The notes beneath the pieces were generated by a model. The model saw only the letters and a list, made by a program, of their open reading frames with translations. It searched no databases and had not been told where the DNA came from. Positions 21,401 to 33,061 of a stretch of DNA of 60,000 bases are shown here, one piece after another. The first letter of the stretch is position 1; each line of letters starts with the position of its first letter. This stretch comes from Strigamia acuminata (Eukaryota > Arthropoda > Chilopoda > Geophilomorpha > Linotaeniidae), in NCBI GenBank assembly GCA_949358305.1, contig CASHSZ010000136.1:64001-124000 (forward strand), in the 5' to 3' direction. The position numbers and the translations under genes are program-made.

Positions 21401-22164
21401 GACTTTGAATACACAATCCACGGATTACTCCTCGAACAATCTCAGTGCCGACCTGGCTTGGACCTCTATGCGATAAATTTACAAAGGGGACGAGATATTG
21501 GGCTTAATGGATACAATACATGGAGGACTAGATGTGGTTTGCCCAAAGCCACCAAGTTTCACCATTTTAATGATGTAATAGATGCACGTCATGTGCGTAC
21601 TTTGGAAGAAATATACAAGTTAGTATATGTCAGAAATAAAACAATTGCTTTGTGAATAATGTTGAACTTTTTAATATATATGCCCTCAGTCATGTCGACG
21701 ACGTTGATCTTTACACCGCTGGAGTCTTGGAAACACCAATTATGGGACTGTTAGTAGGACACACCTTTAGATGCATTCTTGCTGACCAATTTCAGAAAAT
21801 TCGACTGGCGGATAGATTTTGGTACGAAAGATACAGTGCAGAAGAAAATGTTGGCTTCACTAAAGGTAACTTTTAAACAAAAAAGAAATAATTATTTGAT
21901 ATTACTATTTCTGAAATTAATTCCAGACCAATTGGCAGAAATAAGACGCACAACGTTGGCTGAACTAGTATGTTTAAATAGTCATCTACATAAAAGTCAA
22001 CCGCTTGCCTTTTTGCCGATCACCAACGCGTAAGTTATTTGTAATATTATTTAAAAAAAAAACAATTGAACAGTTGCCTTTAAATACTCAGAAATCCACG
22101 GGTCTTCTGTAAAGACAGATCCACTCTACGTCCATGGCTGGATCTTCAAGAGAAAGAAAAGTAA
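18495..22164 (+). CDS. Animal heme peroxidase (peroxinectin/chorion type), 11 exons, one frameshift
   Basis: Secreted heme peroxidases of this family use hydrogen peroxide for crosslinking or defence. Exons are 18495-19149, 19212-19437, 19662-19850, 19908-20078, 20134-20301, 20363-20569, 20926-21260, 21320-21618, 21690-21865, 21927-22029 and 22092-22164. All have GT-AG borders and compatible phases, total 2602 nt. The N-terminus has a signal-like hydrophobic start (IIVCLFAAVYF) and a clip-like cysteine module (about 19000-19095, ending GVCC). The catalytic domain shows YRNIDGTCNN, the distal FGQLLAHDL, GDNR, KEHNRLAGELNRINPHW, the proximal FRIGH, and GLNGYNTWRTRCGL. One surplus base in the T run at about 19794-19796 breaks the frame inside exon 3, so it is a recent pseudogene, a sequence error, or uses an unseen splice. 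The usual heme-linking Asp is Ala (LLAHD) and the Glu after GDNR is Gln. Confidence 0.88.
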
Positions 22165-22185
22165 AAATTTGTATAACAACTTGAA

Positions 22186-22191
22186 ATAATA
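22186..22191 (+). terminator. Candidate polyadenylation signal of the peroxidase gene
   Basis: AATAAT/AATAAA-like sequence (aataataaaaag) lies about 22 bp after the stop codon at 22162-22164, where a cleavage signal would be expected. Confidence 0.45.
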
Positions 22192-22208
22192 AAAAGAAAT
22201 TAATCAAA

Positions 22209-22313
22209 GTTATTTTTTATTGTTGCTGTAATAATTATTTCAATACCACAAATTATCATAAAAACAATCTTTTTTATTTTATTATTTTTTTATCAATAAA
22301 TGTGAATAAATAG
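22209..22313. repeat. Dispersed repeat, copy 2, head segment
   Basis: These 105 bp match 8341-8446 almost exactly and end at aataaatagc. The remainder of the unit resumes only at 23363, after about 1 kb of unrelated DNA. The repeat begins immediately after the peroxidase 3' end. Confidence 0.85.
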
Positions 22314-23362
22314 CTTTGCTTTTTACACAATGTATAAAAACCGATTAAAATAGAGAAAGAAATATTGAAAACCATAAAAAAATGGCTTAAATTTAAAATA
22401 GAAAAATCCTTAAGAAATTATTAAAAAGGATATGATTTAATGCTCCCCTCCCGGATCTAATGGGTCCCCCCACCCCTCAAAAAAAACAACTGAATCCCCC
22501 ATCCAAAGAAATAAAAAAAAAGAAAATCATTTCCCCCGAAAAAAACTTTTGGGGCCCCCTAATAACAGAATTTTCCCTCCAAAAAAATAACTGAAATAGC
22601 TCGTTTACCCCCAAACAACCATAAATTGTTGTATTACAAGTGCCTTTAGTCTTTTTGTCAGAGAGGAACATTTTTCGCATTGACACTTTATAACATTGTT
22701 TGTTGTGTAATGGAAAACGTAGAACATGTGCATTTCAAGCACTTTTCTGGGGATACGAATCAATTCGTGCATTTGACGTGAAATATGGCCGCGGACTCGG
22801 ATTCGTGGAGTTCGAAGGCAAACGCGTCATGCTGTCTGACAGCAAAAAAATCGCGATTTCTGGATTCGCAATTTGTTTTTTTCGCGGCTCTAAATGCACC
22901 CCGGCAGGTGCAAATTATCAACAAAATGCATCACCCGTGTCATTGCACTCCATACAACTACTAGGCAGTTAGATAATACATTGATTCTTTTGTTTGTCGT
23001 TATTATTGTTTTTTTTTCAAAGGACTAGCAGACATTTAACACTCGTGTTTGATTTCGAGATTTGTTGTGCGTTGCAACTGGATTTTGATCCTGAACTTAT
23101 GTCACCCCCATTTTAAGGAAAATCACTGCCAAATTTTTTTTATACAAAACTTATAAACCTGTTTAATTTTAAATGAATTCTAATGCCAAAATACATTTAT
23201 TAAAAAATTGGTTTGATTCCAGATGAAGCGCAAAAATTTTTTCAAAAAAACTGATTATTCTATACTTATGGCGCACACCTATGAGAAGACACTTATCATA
23301 TGCCTTTAAATGACAATCCAGCAGTTGATACTGGGAAGCTATAATGGCAACGGTTTGTTTCG
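22314..23362. other. Interposed sequence within repeat copy 2
   Basis: No recognised gene. 22440-22600 is a strand-asymmetric C-rich/A-rich tract. A 90-codon frame at 22700-22972 (with KYGRGLGFVEFEGKRVMLSD) is GC-balanced and could be an eroded exon, but I do not recognise it. Confidence 0.45.
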
Positions 23363-23364
23363 AT

Positions 23365-24238
23365 GGGGGCGACATTTGACCGAATCTCTGACAATGGCTT
23401 CCGAATCCTGCCCGAATCTTTCCGAATTCCGCCCGAATCTTTCCGAATCCCACCGAATTTTCAAATCTCGAATCTTTAAATTGTATTCAAATCGAGGAAA
23501 ATAAAGACAAAATTTATGATTAAAAATGTATTAATATTTTCTACAAAAAACTGGAATAACTAAGGGAATAACTGACAACTGTAAATAAATGTTCCACATT
23601 GAAATTTTCCTTGAAATTGTCCGTAAAATTCGAGGTAAAATCATCGGAGGAAATTATACCTGCGCACCTCGCTGCGCGGTATCTGCGCATGCGCATTTAT
23701 GATTTAGCGCGAACTTCAAATTAATCCCGGAATTCATCATTGTTCGCAATTGTGATTGCGTTGGATTGCGTGCTAAAACTAAAAAATGTTCATTTCATTA
23801 AATGTCTCAAATAAAATGAAAAAATATCTCTCATTTCACTAAAAGTCTCAAAAAAACAAAAAAAAAGGTTCACATTTCTATAAAAGTTAAAATTAAAATA
23901 AAAAAAACATTCCCACTTCACTAAATTTATTTTTAAAAAAATCATGTGAATTTTTCTGAATCCCAGCGAATCCCATTCGAATCCCAGCGAATCCCATTCG
24001 AATCCCAGCGAATCCCATTCGAATCCCATCGAATCCCACCGAATCCTACCGAATCACTCCGAATCTCATCCGAATCTCATCCGAATCCCATCCGAATCCC
24101 CCCGAATCCCATCCGAATCCCATCCGAATCTCCCGAATCTGTCGAATCCCATCCGAATCTTTCAAATCCCAAACCGAATCCCAAAAAAATCATGAAAGAT
24201 TCGAATCTCTGACAAACAGATTCTGATTGTCACCCCCC
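23365..24238. mobile_element. TIR-bounded non-autonomous element, copy 2
   Basis: Begins GGGGGCGACA and ends TGTCACCCCC. It is nearly identical to 8450-9258 but 65 bp longer, mainly because the CGAATCCCA-type array (23955-24180) has more units. The shared tail continues to 24477, where gctggact is followed by attgggcgattcagtg. The left flanks of the two copies differ while the right flanks are the same. Confidence 0.6.
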
Positions 24239-24649
24239 TCGGTTTGTTTACATCAAACAGTTCTGTGATTGGCCGATATTATGAAAAAATAAACTAAAGA
24301 AAAATTTATCCAATTTACAAAAAATACGAAATGTTTATTTTTTTAGTATTTGTTTCTTTTTTAGTATAATGTGATGATTTTTTTCGCTTTGTTTAGTTTT
24401 TTTCCAGAATGTTAGCCAATCACAGAGCAGCATTTTGTAAACAAATAGACGCCATTACTACTCTAGAATGTCTGCTGGACTATTGGGCGATTCAGTGACG
24501 TCTTGGGGTATTTCTAAAAGCCGACACACCCAAGCAATACGATGAGCGATTATGTATTTCTGGTTGTCACCTCCTTTCTTTCTTTATCGCGAATCAAGGC
24601 AACTATTGCGCTCACATACATTTAATTTCAATTTAATTTCAGTGGGTTG

Positions 24650-25125
24650 ATTATGGATTTGCTATTGGAGGGTGAGAAGGCAGAAAGCGACCAGCAGATT
24701 ACCGGTATGTTGGGAGAATTACAGAGGAAAGAGCAACTTGCACTACCAGTTGAATCATGATATTACTTACTCAAAATATCTAAAAATATAATTTTTGCGC
24801 AGTTGGAAGAGGCACAGATGACGATCGCGATAAAGGAGTCAACTGGACAGATCGAACATAGAGTAAAGAATATATTCTTTACTCCATGGATCGAAGCTGT
24901 ACGAGAAGAAAATTAAAAGGTGAGTGAAATCGATCGAACGAAAAGTACGGTAAGAATTGCGCAGAAAAATGCCGCTAAAACTTCCGCGATGGAGTACAAG
25001 CTCCAGTACGAACAGGTAAAAGCAGAGGTAAAAAATACACATTTTTGAAAATATGAAAATTTAAAATTTTTTAAAAAATTTTTTCTAGGGAGAACATCGA
25101 TTGTCGTTCGTGCAGGAGTAACAGA
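24650..25125 (+). pseudogene. Coiled-coil protein fragments, unidentified
   Basis: Three exon-like pieces separated by short AT-rich introns encode LLLEGEKAESDQQITGMLGE, then LEEAQMTIAIKESTGQIEHR, then KNAAKTSAMEYKLQYEQVKA followed by a GEHRLSFVQE-like segment. The charged, leucine-spaced composition is typical of a long coiled coil. Stops interrupt two of the pieces. The source gene cannot be named. Confidence 0.4.
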
Positions 25126-25448
25126 ATGCGACGGAAACGGAGCAAAAATTGAAGCAATAAGTGAAAATAATAATGGCATATTTTCCAAATTGATTTTCAA
25201 GGTGTAATTCTTTTTTCTCAAAAAATTGAATATTGCAGGAAATTATATTCTTTGATTTTGTTTTATTAAGTATAAAGTGCATTTTGGGCCATTTTGTGCT
25301 TAAAATAGTGTTTTTTTGGCCATTTTGTGCATACACACTACACAGTGAATATTTGTACTAGAATGTTAAAAAATTTTTTCTTATGAATTGATAATTTTTT
25401 CTGGTTATTTTTGTTCGATGTTAAAATATTTTTGTTTGTGAATTCCAG

Positions 25449-26829
25449 ATTGCCCACTTATGCGTGTAAGTTCCTTGAAATGTGTCTGATGGTGACGGCT
25501 GATCACAGGCCGGTCGTGTCCGGAGCTCACAACACGATCGTTTGTGCGCGAGCGGGGAAGGATTTAGTTTCATCGTTAGTTTCTGGATTACTGACAATTG
25601 TAAATTTAATTTTGTTTTTAAGTTTTTAAAAATTAAAATTCATTTTTAAATTCAGGGAGATCGTTTCGGAGGCGCTTTGGACGCAGCTGCCAGGCAGTTT
25701 AGTGAGGCGCACGATGCGGGCACCATCCCCATGGATTTCGTCAACAGCATGCGGAAAAAGGGCGAATTAATTATGGGAATTGAACATCGAGTCAAATCGG
25801 TAATCGATTGAAATATAAAAAATAAAAAAAAAATCAAATTTAAATTTAATTTTTAGATAAATAATCCCGATATGAGAGTCCAGATATTGAAAGAGTTCAC
25901 AATCGAGCATTTCTCATTGACACCCGTATTGAATTATGCGCTAGAAGTGGAAAAAATTACCACATCAAAAGTAAAAATAAAAGTAATTTTATTTTATTTT
26001 ATTTTTTATTTAAATTTAATTTTTAGAAACCAAATCTTATTCTAAATGTCGATGGCTTCATTGGAGTCGCCATGATGGACTTACTGCGTTACAGTGGATG
26101 TTTCACTAGGTAAAAGTTTTCCTCATCCTCCCCAAAAAAAAAAATCGAATTTGAAATCAAACAAATTTTTCTTTGAAAAACAGAGGAAGCACCTCGATAT
26201 AGGCACATTAAACGACCTGTTTGTATTAGGCCGCAGTATGGGATTCATTGGTTAGTCGAATAAATGAAGTACCATAAAGCTCCGAATTGTCGCTTCACCC
26301 GTTTAAGGGCCTGAGCCCGATTAAACCCGGGGGTCACTAAAATCGGTGATTTTGCTGATTTTTCACGACAAATCGTCGATTTTGTTGTAATAAGCGCTGA
26401 TTTTGATGATTTTTCATGAAAAAACTACTGTTTTTGATGATTTTTCATGAAAAACCACTGATTTTGATGATTTTTTACGAAAAATCACCGATTTTGATGA
26501 TTTTTTACGAAAAATCACCGATTTTGATGATTTTTTCACGAAAAATTACTGATTTTGTTGTGAAAATGGCTGATTTTTGTAAAACCGCCTGGCATTGATT
26601 TGGAGCTTTCCGCTTTAAAACACAAACGTGCATTAATCCAAACGTTTTCAGGTCATTTCCTGGATCAAAAACGCTTGAAACAAGGACTTTATCGCCATCC
26701 GTGGGACGACATTTCATACGTGTTGCCAGAATTAAATCATCTGTACGAAAGTCGTTTGTTAAGTCACCAATGGTCGTGTGTCTTCAGCATATCCACTCAC
26801 ACAGTCGCATTGCAAACACAACGTACATA
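25449..26829 (+). pseudogene. ATP-citrate lyase (ACLY) C-terminal pseudogene
   Basis: ACLY makes cytosolic acetyl-CoA and oxaloacetate from citrate. This locus keeps its citryl-CoA lyase end in six exons: 25449-25599 ([18 protein letters not shown]), 25656-25799 ([20 protein letters not shown] ... GIEHRVKS), 25857-25970 ([14 protein letters not shown]), 26027-26109 ([18 protein letters not shown]), 26184-26250 (LDIGTLNDLFVLGRSMGFIG) and 26652-26829 ([20 protein letters not shown]). The spliced frame breaks at the fifth exon, where the conserved EEADEY-type segment is damaged. Conserved glycines are replaced (ADHG to ADHR, GIGH to GIEH). About 30 extra residues follow the normal C-terminus. 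The large N-terminal grasp and CoA-binding portion is absent. It is therefore a truncated relic produced by DNA duplication. Confidence 0.87.
26338..26575. repeat. Minisatellite in an ACLY pseudogene intron
   Basis: Seven or so imperfect copies of a roughly 30-bp unit of the form ttttgatgattttttacgaa followed by aaatcaccga. Each unit is internally self-complementary around ttttttacgaaaaa, so single strands would fold into small hairpins. Confidence 0.85.
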
Positions 26830-27533
26830 ACAATGCAATTTAATACTAATCATGTGTCTAAATAGTTAAACGAATCGTCCGTACGTGTTTGTGAATGTTT
26901 ACGACGTACTTAACACGTTCTGTTTCTTCAGAATTTTAATTGCGCTTTTGTTTTTCTTTTGTGTTTGTATCATTCGATCAAATCTTTTTTCCTCTACTTT
27001 GTGATTATTATTATTATTTTTCACTTTTAAATCTTTTTCTTCTTTTATTTAGTGATTGGTCTCACTTAGTTTTGGGTCGAAGAAATAATTTCCATCATTC
27101 TTCCACTTTATTATAGTTTTTTCTTTATTTTTTTTTAGTATTTTTTATTGATTTATTATTGATTTGCTGGTATTTATATTGGTGACAATTCATAGGTGTG
27201 CATGAAAATAAACTTCAGCAACTTCAGAGATGTTAATTTGGTTTGTAAAGTTGAAGATTGGTATGGTAATTTTAACGCAAATAATTATTTTTTTCTCGTA
27301 CCGGTATGTTGTTATTTTTTTTTAAATAATCGCATAATTTGTTCGAAATTGTATTTTTTTGTTTGTTTGTTTGGGGCGTGATGGGGAATTGTGATCTCTT
27401 CCAACAATAGGTGATTGTTTTTTAAAATGTAAAGGTTTTGTTTCGTTGGCTGTAATTTTTTTATTTATTTCAAAGATAAAATGTAACGTTGTAATAAATA
27501 GAAGCAAAACAATTTGGGGCTATTTTTCTTTTA
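26830..27533. other. T-rich intergenic stretch
   Basis: No gene recognised. The sequence is dominated by T-runs and short homopolymers up to the start of the duplicated segment at 27534. Confidence 0.5.
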
Positions 27534-28225
27534 TTTATTATTCTACTTGCCACCACTTACGATATTTGTTTGAAGTACCATAAAATAATATACGCAAGAC
27601 TTGCATCAAACGCAAACTCTTGACAAGAAATAATAATTGCTACAAAGTAGACAGATAACTCTAAAAATATTAAATAGTTGTGATGAATTAATCGTTTATT
27701 TACTTTTAAAGTAGACGTTTGGAGTATAACGACGACTCGAAGGAAATTCAAGAACAAGAAGATGGAGAAGTTATTTGGCAGAAAAATATTTCTACATTCT
27801 CATTATTCACTTACAATAAGCAGAAATCAATCATTTGCAGAAATCAATCATTTGTCTGTCTCCGGTGCATTACTTGCAGGTGTGAAACTAGTATTTCCCT
27901 ATACCTCTGGTACGGTGATTGAACTGATGGATTTTATAGGAAAAAACATCGATTGCCCATTATATCATTATATATAGACCATCTAAATACATGGTAATGG
28001 ATTTATTTTTTTAATTTTAGAATTATTGATGACAAATTTTTTAATTTAATTTTTCAGTGTTTACAACAAAGTTGGTATTTGGCCAATGATATGCAGTTTT
28101 ATATTTTGAGTCCTGTGATCATGATTTTGATTTCACGGTATGTAATTGTCATAATTGAGTGTGTATTGGATTTTAAATAAAATTTTCCATTTGGTTTAGC
28201 TGTCTCAGGAATATTTATTTTGATC
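27534..28225 (+). repeat. Duplicated segment copy 2, carrying NRF-6-like exons
   Basis: Direct-orientation duplicate of 10974-11697, about 16.5 kb away. It keeps the same introns. The 80-nt exon at 28058-28137 encodes CLQQSWYLANDMQF and then YILSPVIMILIS. Position Y-I-L here versus Y-N-L in copy 1 is closer to the family pattern, so copy 2 is the less eroded of the two. It includes a small internal duplication of agaaatcaatcatttg at 27824-27855. Confidence 0.85.
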
Positions 28226-28608
28226 ATTAACTTTAAAAAAATGTAACAAATTTCACAACTTTTATTATTTTATTTCTGTCAAACATAATTCAAAAAACTT
28301 AAAAAATTCAAAATAAATTCAAAGGTCAAAAAAATTCCAAAAAACATAACAAATTCATGAAATTGACAAACACCACAGTTGGCCATATTGAATCATCAGG
28401 AATTTGGAATGAGAGCAGCAATGGTGGTTCCAAACAAAACCAAAGGAAGAATGAAAAACATCCTGCAAATCAACAGCAGTTATGTTTCCTTCTGACAACT
28501 GTTGTGATTTGTTTTTTGTTTGGACGCTGACCCTTAATTCTCCTGAATGCAATCTGCTGGGGTCAGAAACAAACCATAAAAACACTCAAACACTCAAACA
28601 CTCCTCAA
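28226..28608. other. Upstream region of the metalloproteinase gene
   Basis: No coding gene recognised. Three direct repeats of acactcaaac at 28581-28600 end about 9 bp before the start codon. No TATA box is obvious. Confidence 0.4.
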
Positions 28609-31600
28609 ATGGAGTTCCTACTCTTGGCCGCTACATGCTGTCTTCGGTTGCTGGCTGCACGGCCCATAGTTCACCAGCATGACAGCGCCATCATGACAGG
28701 CGCCATGGTGAGTAAATTCTTGTTTATGTTTCTTTTCTGTTTCTTATTAAAATTTTCGGGTGGAAAACTAACCTTTTAAGCTTGTTGTAAGCGCAACTGG
28801 AGTGCGAAAAATTAGTCCAGACGCTGTAAAACACAGAAGTTGGTAATTTTCCGTCAATAAATTAGCTTGTTATAATCATTTACCTCGCATCTGTTTTGTG
28901 AGAGCGGTGTGTTTATTCGTTGTGCCAGCGGAGATTCGCTCTTGCGTCTGAGTTCCCTAGAATATTGGAAACATTGGGTTTTTAATTTTATTAATTTACC
29001 ACAAGGTTTTGAATTTACGTATCTGACTACTAGATTGTTGACTCCGAGTCCGGGCACGTCTCGGCTCCCTTAAAAAAAATAGGAATGTGTTGCAAATGCC
29101 GTGATAACGTTTCGGAGCTGCTTAGTTATTTATTTCATTTTTGTACCTGGTGCGTTTGTCCTGTTGGAACGTCTTTAGAGCATTCGCGATTGTAAGTAGT
29201 TCATCGATCGCTTGGTCCTGGTGGTCTGAAAAAATGCCGTAAGCAGAGTGTTTCGAGTCGATTGATGCGTGTTTTAATCAATTACTGACCTGGTAGACAA
29301 CCTACAGGGGATTGTCAAAACCGTGGTTTTCATTGCGGTGGTTGTCAGGTCGGGTGCTGTTGTCCTTCGGGACGAATTCATCGTTGGCAGCTTGGCTGTG
29401 ACGATCGTTGCTTCTCGGGTCTGCCATGTTGGGGGTGTGGCTATTTCTCTAGCGCTCACTCGTGGGTGTTTTTTCCGGTCGTTTTGGCAGGGAAACGATA
29501 CATTAAATATACCCGTTTTATGCACAGAATTAATGCATTATTTACCGTCATTCTCTCGCTGTTTTGACTACATTAAATGCCTAATTTCGCCAATAGATGG
29601 CGTGTTTAGTATGTAGCGGTAAATTCAACTAGAAAATTGCCATTTGGAGTTAAAAAATCATGTTTTATGTGAAAAAAAGCCAGAACACAATTTTCTAATA
29701 TATGAAAAGATAGACTTGATTGTTAGGTCCAAATAATGATAGTCATTTGAGCCGGAGAGGAGAGCATCATCGTCACATAGTCATCGGGTTTTTGTGGAGT
29801 TAGCTGGTCGGCATGACTGAGTTTGCAACTTATTCATTTATTTGCAGAATTTTCTAACCAAATATGGATATCTGCCTCCGATGGACTTGAACGCGGGGAA
29901 TTTGCTCGCAGCGGAGCGGCTGAAATATGCTATTCGTGCGATGCAACGTTATGCGGGAATTTTCGAAACGGGAGTTATTGACGAAATAACAATAAATGTC
30001 ATGAAAAGGGGTCGCTGTGGAATTCCAGACGTGATTGGAACTTCAGGCAGAGATCGACGATACGCACTTCAAGGCGGAAAATGGAATCGCTTCAACCTCA
30101 CATGGAAGTAAGCTTTATTGGTTTGAATAAATTTTTTTTCAATACATTTCTTTGTTTATTTGTTAGCATTCTGGACCGACTGACGAAGCTTGATCACCGG
30201 ACAATAAGGCGCGAGATAAGTCGTGCTTCAAACGTTTGGCGCGAGGCTTCGTCATTAACATTCACTGAAATTTCACAAGGCGATCAAGCCGATATCTCTA
30301 TTTCGTTTTATCGTGGTTATCACGACGACGGATATCCCTTTGATGGTCTCGGATCTGTGCTGGCCCACGCGTTTTTTCCCGGCCCGGGTTTGGGAGGTGA
30401 CATCCATTTCGATTCCCAAGAAGAATGGGACACGACCAATCATGAAGATTCTGTAGGTAAATTTAAATCCGACCATGTGGTGAACAGCGAATCATTTAAT
30501 ATTGGCCTCAACGATTAGAATCAAGTGTTTTTTTTTTTGCTCTATAAAACTTTAATTTTTCTTTTTTTTCTGTCTTTTGTTTTAGGGGTGAGTTTATTCG
30601 CTGTGGCAGCTCACGAGTTTGGCCACAGCTTAGGTTTTTTACATTCAAGTCACAACTTATCACTTATGTTCCCGTATTATCAATGGATTCAAGCAGATTA
30701 TGTATTACCAGAAGATGACCGTATGGGTTTAAAGCAACTTTATGGTAATCAGTCACATGTAACACAATGGACAATTGAACATCTCATTTAGATATATGAG
30801 ATGTTTAATAATGTTCATGTATCTGCATAGATGTAATTGAGATCATTATGTTACTTTGATTCATATTTTCCATTTAATTAATAGGATCCTCGCATAAGGA
30901 ATGGGCCCCACTTCCACCTATGTATACACGACCATCGTTCATACCAACGTTCGTACCAACGGAAAGTCCACCATCACCACCTACAACCGCATCTTCCAAT
31001 GATGATGATATGCCGAATACATGTGAAACATCGTACGACGCAGTTTCCATGATCCGCGGTGAACTATTCATTTTCAAAGACACAGTAATTGATTAGAATA
31101 AATTACTTTTGAATTTCATATTATAATTGTACATGTATGTAATATATATATATTTTTTTGTAAGTATTTCTGGCGATTAGACACTCACGGTGTTCAGAAA
31201 GGTTACCCAGCAGAAATTAAACGATTTTGGTATTATTTACCCGAAGATTTTAAACGCGTTGACGCTGTGTACGAAAGGCCGCATGACAAGAAAATCCTGA
31301 TGTTTATTGGTGAGTTTGTCGATGTCTAATTAGTTTGATTAATTTCAATTGACTATTTAATGACTATTTAATTTAACACAGGAAAACAATATTGGTTATT
31401 CAATGCGAACAACTTACCGGTTCCAGACTTTCCCAAACCATTGTCTGAGCTAGGATTTCCTGCCAATTTGAGTAAAATAGACGCAGCTCTGGTTTGGGGC
31501 TTGAATGGAAGAACTTATTTTTTCTCTGGACGTCAATATTGGCGCTTTGATGAACATACTGAGGCCATGGAATTCAATTATCCACGCGACATGCGAAGCT

Positions 31601-31920
31601 GGCGAAAAGTACCGTACAATATTAATGCAGCATTCCAGTGGACAAATAGTAAGAACCTAGGTTTATGTATCTTAAATATTTTATGAGTCTGTTTGCAAGT
31701 TCAGGTAATAAACTTGTCCTAAATCAATAAATCATTAATTGATTTCGACATTTAATATTTAATTTTTTTCATTACAGAAAAAACATATTTTTTTAAAAAA
31801 AACCGGTATTGGGAATTTAATGACAAGTTCATGATTGTCAAAAAAAACAAAGATGGAAGTTTAAATGGAAGTCTATCGGCACAATTTTGGATGCAATGTC
31901 CACGGAACCATATAAAGTGA
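28609..31920 (+). CDS. Secreted matrix metalloproteinase with hemopexin domain (8 exons, 520 aa)
   Basis: Zinc endopeptidase that degrades extracellular matrix. Exons are 28609-28707, 29848-30107, 30167-30456, 30586-30744, 30885-31084, 31165-31309, 31382-31648 and 31778-31920; phases agree and total 1563 nt. Domains in order: signal peptide ([15 protein letters not shown]); peptidoglycan-binding-like prodomain with the cysteine switch RCGIPDV at C90; a furin-like RDRR site; the catalytic domain with the structural zinc/calcium segment ([19 protein letters not shown]) and [11 protein letters not shown] (H226, H230, H236, catalytic E227), then the Met-turn LMFPYY; a proline/serine hinge; and a four-bladed hemopexin domain bounded by Cys in TCETSYDAV and the terminal [10 protein letters not shown]. 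No transmembrane or GPI tail is seen, so it is probably secreted, like Drosophila Mmp1-type proteins. The first intron (1140 bp) is much longer than the others (59-140 bp). Confidence 0.95.
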
Positions 31921-32011
31921 AATGAATTTATTTGTATTGTCTTTATAAAGAAAACATTTTTTAAAGTATATGCTATGCTATGTAATTATAATTATAATTT
32001 TTATGTAGTTG

Positions 32012-32017
32012 AATAAA
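32012..32017 (+). terminator. Candidate polyadenylation signal of the metalloproteinase gene
   Basis: A gaataaaact sequence lies about 90 bp after the stop codon, with further AATAAA-like words nearby. Confidence 0.5.
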
Positions 32018-32049
32018 ACTACATACAATTATATTTATTAAAACATTCA

Positions 32050-33061
32050 AATAAAATGGGAAATCTATATACTCATTTTTAGCACCTGCCTTGATATAAT
32101 TCCTACCTGAGAACTCTGTTAAAAAAAACAACAATTATACAACAATTATTTCAGATTCTGAATACTAAACATAAGTATTTGCTCACCGTATTAAAATAAT
32201 TCGTCCTCCTATTTGTTGTTGACAAAACCCGTTGCTGTCCGTAAATATCTGGATAAAATTCGTAAAACAAATCCGGTTGATTACATGTTGAAAAAGGCGC
32301 CGCTTGCAAATTGAAGAGTATCTCTAAAAGAGTAAAGAGTAAATCTAAAGTAAATAAAAAAGTAAAAAAGTAAAGTAAATCTGAAGAGTAAATCTAAAAA
32401 ATAAAAATATTAAGGATTGAACAACTCCCTGATTCAACAAAACCAACAAACGCCCGTTGACCGCCAGTGATAACACTTGTGTTCCTTCATGTAAAACGAA
32501 TAGATTACAATAAATTCCTATTTGAAAATACATCTCATACAGTTGCGTCATACAGAAGCAGTTTCAATCCATTTAAATCTTGTGTCATTAGCTGTCAACT
32601 CGACGGGCCGTTGATTCTTGTCCCAAATGAAACGACATGAACTGCCGAATTGGATCAACCTTGAAGAAAATAAAGAAAAAATCCCAAAAATCAAAACATA
32701 ATCCAAAATAAATCAATATAAATCATAAAACAAAAAAAATCCAAAATAATGTCTAAACAATCCAAAAAAATTCTAAAAACATTAAAATAACTCAAATTAA
32801 AATGAAAATAAATAAAATAAAATGCCTAAATATCAAAATAAATCCAAAAACGCCAAAAATTGAAATAAATCCAAAATATAAAATATATAAATATATTATT
32901 ATTTTATATATATTTTATTAGAGAAGATAGAGCAAATTTCCAATTACAAGTTGTAGTGCGCCATCAAATTAGTACTATCCAATACTTTATTGGATAATCA
33001 TAATTTGTATGTGATTGTGCAGACCAAGTCAAACCTAAATGTGATGGGTGTTGCTAGCAAG
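32050..33061. other. AT-rich spacer
   Basis: No gene recognised. 32330-32410 and 32650-32900 are low-complexity A-rich runs with repeated aaatccaaaa words. Confidence 0.5.
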
